In this document: positions 54,954 to 60,350 of the stretch, piece after piece
Layout of the letters: each line of letters begins with the position of its first letter
How positions within the stretch are numbered: the first letter of the stretch is position 1
The notes under the pieces: model-generated
What the model was told of the DNA's origin: nothing
What the model saw: the letters and a program-made list of their open reading frames with translations, nothing else
Databases searched by the model: none
Translations under genes and position numbers: made by a program
Assembly: GCA_937873135.1 (NCBI GenBank)
Contig: CALMVQ010000083.1
Span: 21,997-82,346 of the forward strand
Reading direction: 5' to 3'
DNA from: an uncultured Scytonema sp.
Lineage (GTDB): Bacteria; Cyanobacteriota; Cyanobacteriia; Cyanobacteriales; Nostocaceae
Length of the DNA stretch: 60,350 nt

Positions 54954-55910
54954 AGATGAGCAAAACTCCTGGATGAGCTATGGTTATTGTTCACCGTTTT
55001 TAGCTTATTTCGTCAATTCTTTATACTCTGTTTGTAAAGTTCCGATGACTTTGTTAAGCTTTAAAAAGAATTATTAAGATCCCCTGACTTTTGAGCTATT
55101 TCCACACTTTTACGGATGCTGAGGCGCGAATGGTGGGTCTGACCCCACACCCCAACGATTTTATCGGCTTTTCGAGACGAGACTCGCACAGGTGATCGCG
55201 TCTTGAAACAGCAACGAAATAGTTGATTTATCGTTGATGAGGGGTAATACCCCTCATTCGCCAGCTGTATCCTTTAAGAAGTCGGGTATCTTAGCAGGTG
55301 CGATTTTCACAAATCTGCGGAGGATTGCTATACATAAATTTGTCACAGATAAACAGCTTCCGAGTGGCGATCGCACAAGAAACCGATTTTGCCACTGGAT
55401 AGCTTAAGCGAAAACTGGCTCAATTTCTGGGCAGCCAGGATATTCTGACTATTTTTACAGCAATTTTCAGATGTATAGACCACAGTTGAGGCAGTTCGTT
55501 TTGGAGTATGGGCAGGTTTTATATAGATAATATCTAGGTACATCCGATATAATATAAAACCTGCCCCTACACAAGTGAAAACTGCTGTAAATAGGATGGA
55601 CAATTGGGATTCCAGGTTCAATAGGCATTGGTACCCTCAAAATTATCATCGATCTTGATGAGCGCTCTTACTGACTGGTGTAGAGGCGCTGATTGCTGCC
55701 ATCGCATCCTCTGTGATAGCGGCAGCGCAAACAAGTCTATTGATGTTGGAGTGTGTTACAACAGGAAACGGGACAGCCACTCAAAGCCCTGTGCTAGGAG
55801 TAAACTGGCTTATGTACCAAGGAAAGAAATTTCTTAGATAAAGATGCGATCGCAAAGAATGTTTCTCAAAGGATTTAAGCCTGATAGGATTGTACCAAGA
55901 TAATTAGAGG
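54954..55910. other. about 960-bp intergenic region between glgP and the RHH-Mop gene
   Basis: It contains a 9-bp perfect hairpin ATGAGGGGT-AAT-ACCCCTCAT at 55237-55257 and the palindromic repeat at 55510-55566. A frame open from 55662 to 55841 (ALLLTGVEALIAAIASSVIA, then AAQTSLLMLEC...) lacks a normal start. It seems to continue, after a frameshift, a short frame that ends GIGTLKIIIDLDERSY; this may be a decayed gene I do not recognise. Confidence 0.45.
55510..55566. repeat. 57-bp palindromic element with 15-bp perfect ends (copy 3)
   Basis: GGGCAGGTTTTATAT (55510) and ATATAAAACCTGCCC (ending 55566) are exact 15-bp inverted repeats around the core ATCTAGGTACATCC. This is the best preserved member of the family also found at 17749 and 40330, and it shows what those degenerate copies looked like. 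Confidence 0.7.
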
Positions 55911-55929
55911 TTACCAACAATATTGGTAA
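55911..55929. promoter_or_regulatory. candidate operator TTACCAA-N5-TTGGTAA at the RHH-Mop start
   Basis: This perfect 7-bp inverted repeat with a 5-nt spacer ends 4 bp before the ATG at 55934, over the expected ribosome binding site. Two half-sites spaced like this suit a dimer of ribbon-helix-helix or helix-turn-helix proteins. Autoregulation by the adjacent gene product is the natural hypothesis. Confidence 0.5.
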
Positions 55930-55933
55930 AGAT

Positions 55934-56416
55934 ATGCCTAGAAAAGATCAAGGATGGATTACATTTCAGACATCAGAGGAGGAGAAGAAAATTCTCGAAG
56001 AGTTTTGCCAGCATTCTCAACGCACCAAAACTGAGATCTTGCGGGAACTCGTACGGGGTTTAAATAAGCAATCCCCACCACCTGATTCGTTACCACCCTC
56101 GCGACCAAATATGCGGAGAGTAACGGAGGATATTCGCAATCCTAATGCTTATGCTTACGATGCTTACACTGATAATGAGAGAGAAGTTCTAAGTGAAAAG
56201 AAATCACTAAAAGTGAGTTCTCGCAATATCTTGAAGGGTGTTGTCAAACGAGTTGTCACAGGAGCAGTTAACAGTGAAGTTACACTGGAGATTGTTCACA
56301 AAGTTGAACTTACCTCAATTATCACTAAAGTATCAGCAGACGAATTAGAACTTGCGGAGGGAAGAGAAGCTTATGCAGTTATTAAGTCTAATGATATAGT
56401 AATTGCTAGAGAATAA
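55934..56416 (+). CDS. ribbon-helix-helix / Mop (TOBE) domain fusion protein, putative molybdate/oxyanion-responsive regulator
   Basis: The N-terminal ~43 residues have the pattern of a CopG/Arc-type ribbon-helix-helix (GWITFQTSEEEKKILEEFCQ ... RTKTEILRELVRGL), a DNA-binding fold. A proline-rich, polar linker follows (about 44-90). The C-terminal 70 residues are a complete Mop domain: VSSRNILKGVVKRVVTGAVN, SEVTLEI, ITKVSADELELAEGREAYAV, IKSNDIVIA. Mop domains bind molybdate or tungstate in ModE, ModC and Mop storage proteins. ModE joins an HTH to Mop domains; here the DNA-binding part is an RHH instead. Other metal-oxyanion genes are absent nearby. The function as a regulator is inferred. Confidence 0.8.
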   Translation: MPRKDQGWITFQTSEEEKKILEEFCQHSQRTKTEILRELVRGLNKQSPPPDSLPPSRPNMRRVTEDIRNPNAYAYDAYTDNEREVLSEKKSLKVSSRNILKGVVKRVVTGAVNSEVTLEIVHKVELTSIITKVSADELELAEGREAYAVIKSNDIVIARE

Positions 56417-56510
56417 GAGGAAATGGTAATGGGGAGTAGAAAGAAAGAACAATAACCAATCCCCAATTACCATTACCCAGTTCCCTTATACTTTTTGCAA
56501 GGGCGGCTGA

Positions 56511-56795
56511 CTAAGATTCGACTTTGACTCCTTTCCAAAAGGCCACATAGCCTTCAATCTGCTTTGCTTTTTCCTTGGCGCTGGGATAATACCAAGCAGC
56601 GTCTTTGTTGACTTGTCCATTAACTTCAATATTGTAATAATTGGCGAGACCTTTCCAAGGACAGGTGGTATGGGTGTCACTGTCCTTAAAGTACTGCTTG
56701 TTAATCGCTTCAGGAGGAAAGTAATGGTTGTTTTCCACAACTACGGTATTATCGCTTTCGGCTAAAGTTGTGCCCTTCCAGGTTGCTTTTGGCAT
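56511..56795 (-). CDS. DUF427 domain protein
   Basis: The roughly 94-aa protein from the ATG at 56795 (MPKATWKGTTLAESDNTVVV) has the DUF427 core: ENNHYFPPEAINKQYFKDSD, HTTCPWKGLANYYNI, and DAAWYYPSAKEKAKQIEGYV with AFWKGVKVE. The open frame can start at 56837, but the family begins at MPKATWKG. DUF427 proteins are small single-domain cytosolic proteins of unknown biochemistry. Convergent with the RHH-Mop gene. Confidence 0.85.
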   Translation of the reverse strand: MPKATWKGTTLAESDNTVVVENNHYFPPEAINKQYFKDSDTHTTCPWKGLANYYNIEVNGQVNKDAAWYYPSAKEKAKQIEGYVAFWKGVKVES

Positions 56796-57028
56796 AAATG
56801 ACAAATGTGAATAAACTTTACAATAACATTTTGACACTCTCTCGACTTCACGGGAAATTTTTCTAGCCTACTTGAGTGATGCGAATTGCTTGACCCAGAT
56901 TCCCGACTTCTTAGAGGAGAAGTAGTTCGTGTAAAATCTGTACTAGTTAAAACTTTTCAAATGTGTACCTGTTAAGCCGTATCGCTGTGTCTGTATACTG
57001 CTTCACAAGGTAAACACAGGAAGATAAA

Positions 57029-57871
57029 ATGACCAATCTACCGTTCAAGCAAGTTGATGTCTTCACCGCACGTCCTTTTCGCGGTAATCCAGTAGCGGTG
57101 GTTCTCAACGCTGATGAATTAAAAGATGACGAGATGCAGCGTATTGCCAACTGGACAAATCTTTCAGAAACAACATTTGTCCTGTCCTCATCGGCAGCTG
57201 ATTACCGACTCCGGATCTTTACAACTCAAAGCGAACTGCCGTTTGCCGGACATCCAACCATTGGTTCGGCTCACGCTGTCCGAGAAGCAGGTATTGTTGA
57301 TCGTGAAGCTAAGACGTTTGTACAAGAGTGCGGTGCAGGACTTATTGCAATACAGGTTGATGACTCCGGGATGATTTCGGCTCGCGTACCAACACCGAAG
57401 ATCCGACGCACGGCGATCGCTCTAGATCCTTTGATGGCAGCGATGGGAACTTCTAGTTTACTCGATCCATTAGCAATTGATCTGGGTCCTGTTTGGCTTA
57501 CTGCCCGCTTAGAGGAACCAGAAATCCTTCACTCCCTTATGATTAACAGCGACAAATTAATAGCTCTCAGTCATCAATTGGGAATAACAGGTGTGACTGT
57601 CTATGCAATTGACAAAGGTACAGGTGTTCGAGTACGGTCATTTGCTCCCGCACAAGGTGTCAATGAAGACCCAGTATGCGGTAGTGGCAATGCCTGTGTG
57701 GCAGTACATCTCAAAGCGACTGATCAACAACATGCTGTGGGCGAAACTTACATTGCATTTCAAGGCGAGAGCCTGGGGCGAGATGGCCGAGTGCAAGTGA
57801 GTTTCAAAGATGATGACGTTTTAATTGGTGGCATGGCAGTGACTGTGATTGACGGTAATATTACGTTGTAA
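57029..57871 (+). CDS. PhzF-family isomerase
   Basis: This 280-aa PhzF-like protein has a two-lobed diaminopimelate-epimerase-type fold. Visible motifs are VDVFTARPFRGNPVAVV, the catalytic glutamate region NWTNLSETTFVL (E47), ELPFAGHPTIGSAHA, and EDPVCGSGNACVAVHL. PhzF itself acts in phenazine synthesis, but most family members have unknown substrates, and no phenazine cluster is present. AGGAAG lies shortly before the ATG at 57029. Confidence 0.88.
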   Translation: MTNLPFKQVDVFTARPFRGNPVAVVLNADELKDDEMQRIANWTNLSETTFVLSSSAADYRLRIFTTQSELPFAGHPTIGSAHAVREAGIVDREAKTFVQECGAGLIAIQVDDSGMISARVPTPKIRRTAIALDPLMAAMGTSSLLDPLAIDLGPVWLTARLEEPEILHSLMINSDKLIALSHQLGITGVTVYAIDKGTGVRVRSFAPAQGVNEDPVCGSGNACVAVHLKATDQQHAVGETYIAFQGESLGRDGRVQVSFKDDDVLIGGMAVTVIDGNITL

Positions 57872-57943
57872 GTATTTAGCCCTCAGCTATCAGATTGGTT
57901 GGTAGTGATACAACAGTTGAGTGTTCACACTCTTTGATGTATT

Positions 57944-58429
57944 ATGATGATATGAGCTACTTCCGTCCTGCCATTGATGCCATGACTGGCTATATTCCTG
58001 GTGAACAACCTAGACCAGGAACAAAGATTATCAAACTCAACACAAATGAGAATCCGTATCCGCCTTCTCCAAAGGCAATGGAAGTGCTGCGTTCAGTAGA
58101 TAGTGAGTGGCTGCGGCGTTACCCCGATCCATTTGCAAAAGAGTTTTGTCAGGCAGTCAGCGATGCTTTGGGAGTACCTGCGGATTGGCTCATTGTGGGT
58201 AATGGGAGCGATGAAATACTGAATGTGCTGATCCGATCCTGTGCGGAGGGGTGCGATGCCTGCTTTGGGCTACGCCTACGCCAAGTCGTGTATCCCATGC
58301 CTACCTACGTGCTATATCGAACTTTATCAGCCATGCAACCTGCGTCTGTGGTTGAAATTCCTTATGGCAACTTTCAGTTACCGATTGAGGATCTCGTTGC
58401 GGCAAATGGAGCAATTACGTTTATTGCCT
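57944..58429 (+). pseudogene. truncated tandem duplicate of hisC
   Basis: From ATTATGATGATATGAGC to ATTACGTTTATTGCCT this is almost identical to the 5' half of hisC at 59055. Homology stops abruptly at about 58429, and the frame then continues in unrelated AT-rich codons to 58518. It contains a 21-nt in-frame insertion (58258-58278) relative to the intact gene, at the HIP1 site. It lacks the PLP lysine and C-terminal domain, so it is not an active aminotransferase. The apparent ORF begins upstream at 57895. Confidence 0.9.
58258..58278. repeat. 21-nt in-frame mobile repeat inserted in the hisC duplicate
   Basis: Relative to intact hisC, the duplicate has 21 extra nt splitting GCGAT|CGC. The 29-nt word 58253-58281 is repeated as an exact reverse complement at 60145-60173. 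It encodes seven extra residues (ACFGLRL). Very small mobile repeats of this size (SDR type) are known in Nostoc genomes. Confidence 0.7.
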
Positions 58430-58538
58430 TCCTTTATTTTCATAAGTATTTTACATTAATTTTGGAACTTGTGAATAATTTGAATAGCCTTAAGATTGGT
58501 TATTTTAAGGCTATTTAATACAGAATTATTTCACTTGG

Positions 58539-58733
58539 TTAGTGTGTCGATTCAGCTTGTATTCGCTTTTGAAATTCAATCACAGCTTGCTCTTCGGTAC
58601 TGACCACAACTCTACCCGGTTTTGCTCGCATAATAGCAAGAAAGTATTGAAATGCGTCTTCATCTTCAGGATGTTGTTTAACATATTTTTTCAATTCTAC
58701 TTCTGTTAATTGTTGATAGTTAGTGTTACTCAT
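58539..58733 (-). CDS. DUF6887-like small protein
   Basis: The 64-aa hydrophilic protein starts MSNTNYQQLTEVELKKYVKQ with HPEDEDAFQYFLAIM, the pattern (MT..ELK.YVL.H..D.EA...FL) of DUF6887 in cyanobacteria. It is followed by a basic region and a C-terminal helix. Its ATG overlaps the TGA of the upstream gene by 3 bp (ATGA), so the two are cotranslated. Function unknown. Confidence 0.65.
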   Translation of the reverse strand: MSNTNYQQLTEVELKKYVKQHPEDEDAFQYFLAIMRAKPGRVVVSTEEQAVIEFQKRIQAESTH

Positions 58734-58903
58734 TGAATTATTTCCTCACCATTACTTAAAATTTCTACTTGAATTGTTTCGCCTATTAACACTACAATAC
58801 GTTGTGAGCGCGTATCGTATCTTGTTAATTCAATCGTTCTTAATAGATTACTTGCTCGTACACATATACGGAAAAAGGTTTTTAACTGTTCTGTTGTAGG
58901 CAC
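58730..58903 (-). CDS. DUF6888-like small protein
   Basis: This 57-aa frame is too short for most predictors. From a GTG at 58903 it reads MPTTEQLKTFFRICVRASNL, LRTIELTRYDTRSQRIVVLI, GETIQVEILSNGEE. The start MPT..Q, the RYD.R.. motif and a final strand with an NGE fit DUF6888, which is typically found next to DUF6887. GAGG lies about 13 bp before the GTG. It ends in an ATGA overlap with the DUF6887-like gene. The pair sits between the hisC fragment and intact hisC. Confidence 0.6.
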   Translation of the reverse strand: MPTTEQLKTFFRICVRASNLLRTIELTRYDTRSQRIVVLIGETIQVEILSNGEEIIQ

Positions 58904-59054
58904 TAGTTTTAATTTACCTCATTTAGTTTTATTTATGGATGATAAAATTATTATTGATAAATTTGATAGCAAAATGGTGTCAAATTTATCAATTCATCTT
59001 GCACTCTATGCAACGCCTTGAGTGTTTACAGCTATTTGATATACTTCTAACTGA

Positions 59055-60128
59055 ATGCTTGATTATGATATGAGCTATTTCCGTCCTGCTATTGATGCGA
59101 TGACTGGCTACATTCCTGGAGAACAACCCAAACCAGGAACAAAAATTATCAAACTCAACACAAATGAGAATCCGTATCCGCCTTCTCCAAAAGCAATGGA
59201 AGTGCTGCGTTCAGTAGATAGTGAGTTGCTGCGGCGTTACCCTGATCCATTTGCAAAAGAGTTTTGTCAGGCAGTCAGCGATGCGTTGGCAGTACCTGCG
59301 GATTGGCTCATTGTGGGTAATGGGAGCGATGAAATACTGAATGTGCTGATCCGATCCTGTGCAGAGGGATGCGATCGCAAAGTCGTGTATCCCATGCCTA
59401 CCTACGTGCTATATCGAACTTTATCAGCCATGCAACCTGCGTCCGTGGTTGAGGTTCCTTATGGCAACTTTCAGTTACCGATTGAGGATCTCGTTGCAGC
59501 AAATGGAGCAATTACGTTTATTGCCTCTCCGAATAGCCCCTCCGGGCACACGGTACCTTTGGACGATTTACGGAAATTGGCGCAGCGAGTATCGGGAATT
59601 GTGGCGATTGATGAGGCATACGCTGACTTTGCTGAGTATACAGCGTTACCGTTGGTACAAGAATTCGAGAACGTAATTGTTTTGCGTACTATGTCGAAAG
59701 GCTATTCTTTGGCAGGTTTGCGGATGGGTTTCGGGATTGCAAATCCAAAACTGCTGGCTGGCTTATTTAAGGTAAAGGACAGTTATAACATTGATGCGAT
59801 CGCCATAGCTGTGGGTACAGCAGCAATGCGGGATCAAGCCTACAAGAATGCTTGTGCCGACAAAGTGAAAATTTCACGGGCGAAGCTAACGGTAGATTTG
59901 AAAAATCTGGGGTGGAGAGTGCTTGATTCTCAAGGTAACTTTGTTTTGGCAACTTATCCACAGGGAAATGCTGAGTCTATGTACTTAATATTGAAAGAAA
60001 GAGGAATCTTGGTGCGCTACTTTAAGCAAGCTGGTTTAGAGGATAAGCTGCGGATTACGGTAGGCACGAACGAACAAAATCAGATGTTGATAGAAGCGTT
60101 AGTGAGTTTAATGAACAAAAGCACTTAG
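59055..60128 (+). CDS. hisC: histidinol-phosphate aminotransferase
   Basis: This class I/II PLP aminotransferase of 357 aa acts in histidine synthesis. It has LNTNENPYPPSP at the N-terminus, NGSDEIL, SPNSPSGHTVP, DEAYADFAEY and the PLP-lysine motif MSKGYSLAGLRMG. It ends with the C-terminal substrate arm RGILVRYF and LRITVGTNEQN. The ATG at 59055 is used; the ATG at 59070 (MSYFRPAIDAM) is a possible alternative and is the start conserved in the upstream duplicate. It contains the HIP1 octamer at 59371-59378 that is disrupted in the duplicate. Confidence 0.95.
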   Translation: MLDYDMSYFRPAIDAMTGYIPGEQPKPGTKIIKLNTNENPYPPSPKAMEVLRSVDSELLRRYPDPFAKEFCQAVSDALAVPADWLIVGNGSDEILNVLIRSCAEGCDRKVVYPMPTYVLYRTLSAMQPASVVEVPYGNFQLPIEDLVAANGAITFIASPNSPSGHTVPLDDLRKLAQRVSGIVAIDEAYADFAEYTALPLVQEFENVIVLRTMSKGYSLAGLRMGFGIANPKLLAGLFKVKDSYNIDAIAIAVGTAAMRDQAYKNACADKVKISRAKLTVDLKNLGWRVLDSQGNFVLATYPQGNAESMYLILKERGILVRYFKQAGLEDKLRITVGTNEQNQMLIEALVSLMNKST

Positions 60129-60144
60129 AGTGCAGGTGGAAAAT

Positions 60145-60173
60145 GCGTAGGCGTAGCCCAAAGCAGGCATCGC
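60145..60173. repeat. 29-nt repeat, reverse complement of the hisC-duplicate insertion
   Basis: It lies 17 bp after the hisC stop and is an exact inverted match to 58253-58281. The remaining sequence to 60350 shows a further GTAGGGGCCTCCGGCGG-type word and no gene. Confidence 0.65.
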
Positions 60174-60350
60174 TCTCCTCATGAAACAGTGATGATCAGA
60201 ACTTGGGGAAGATACCACAGATACCGATGTAGGGGCCTCCGGCGGTTCGCCCTGACAATTGATTCATGTGTTGCAAACATTTTTATATTTGGTCTAATAT
60301 AGGAATCATATTTGATTTCTGAAAAAAACTACGAGATAATACGTAGTGAT

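Noticed and set aside
55343-55621. 92-codon minus frame containing MYLDIIYIKP
   Set aside because: The peptide is just the translation of the palindromic repeat; the same peptide-like string appears from the 17749 copy.
1-60350. tRNA genes
   Set aside because: I looked for TTC-loop words (GGTTCRANNCC) with matching acceptor stems and found none convincing.

Overview
The window looks like chromosomal DNA of a filamentous, probably heterocyst-forming cyanobacterium (Nostocales; a Scytonema/Tolypothrix/Nostoc-like genome is my best guess). The reasons are the cytochrome b6f genes petB and petD next to ctpA, three phylloquinone genes (menE, menC, menD), a phycobiliprotein lyase and an NblB-like HEAT protein, many copies of the HIP1 octamer GCGATCGC, heptanucleotide tandem repeats between genes, and a high load of small repeats and broken transposon pieces. 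I see no tRNA, rRNA or CRISPR array.

Layout. 1-2.9 kb: the 3' part of a WD40 gene broken by an in-frame stop, then a TPR gene whose open frame has captured an IS630 transposase N-terminus. 3.0-7.1 kb: the bacterial RNA-repair pair Hen1-Pnkp. 7.3-13.9 kb: menE-menC and menD on the minus strand, separated by a foreign-looking AraC/NmrA pair. 14-16.3 kb: sfsA, then a graveyard (internally deleted response regulator, frameshifted methyltransferase, TnpB zinc-ribbon piece). 16.4-20.4 kb: leuC, gntK, two pentapeptide-repeat genes and a DUF4126 membrane protein. 21.2-26.7 kb: a 1850-residue TamB. 27.2-35.4 kb: DUF3110 protein, murQ, an archaeal/eukaryal-type prolyl-tRNA synthetase, an esterase-like hydrolase, a membrane-anchored Ser/Thr kinase, a glycosyltransferase and an SDR. 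35.5-35.8 kb: an inverted repeat and a MITE-like element. 35.8-43.7 kb: anti-sigma-type ATPase, petD, petB, ctpA, a degenerate metallo-beta-lactamase-fold protein, a site-2 protease, TnpB relics and a CpcS/CpeS lyase. 44-49 kb: NblB-like gene, YefM-YoeB, metF, trpS and a malate/lactate dehydrogenase. 49-55 kb: a lipoxygenase, a second copy of the MITE, a higBA remnant, a truncated DUF429 gene and glgP. 55-60.3 kb: a ribbon-helix-helix/Mop fusion with a palindrome at its start codon, DUF427, phzF, and a broken duplicate of hisC separated from intact hisC by a tiny DUF6887/DUF6888 gene pair.

Working together: photosynthesis and its cofactors (menCDE, petBD, ctpA, cpcS, nblB-like), carbon storage (glgP, gntK) and aminoacylation/amino-acid synthesis (proS, trpS, leuC, hisC, metF) form the housekeeping part. 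The accessory part is RNA repair (Hen1/Pnkp), toxin-antitoxin pairs and repeats. The best candidates for something undescribed are the RHH-Mop protein with its own candidate operator, a putative molybdate/oxyanion regulator unlike ModE, and the hisC/DUF6887-DUF6888 locus. In that locus a 21-nt mobile repeat has split a HIP1 site in frame. All functions are assigned by reading motifs; no searches were run.
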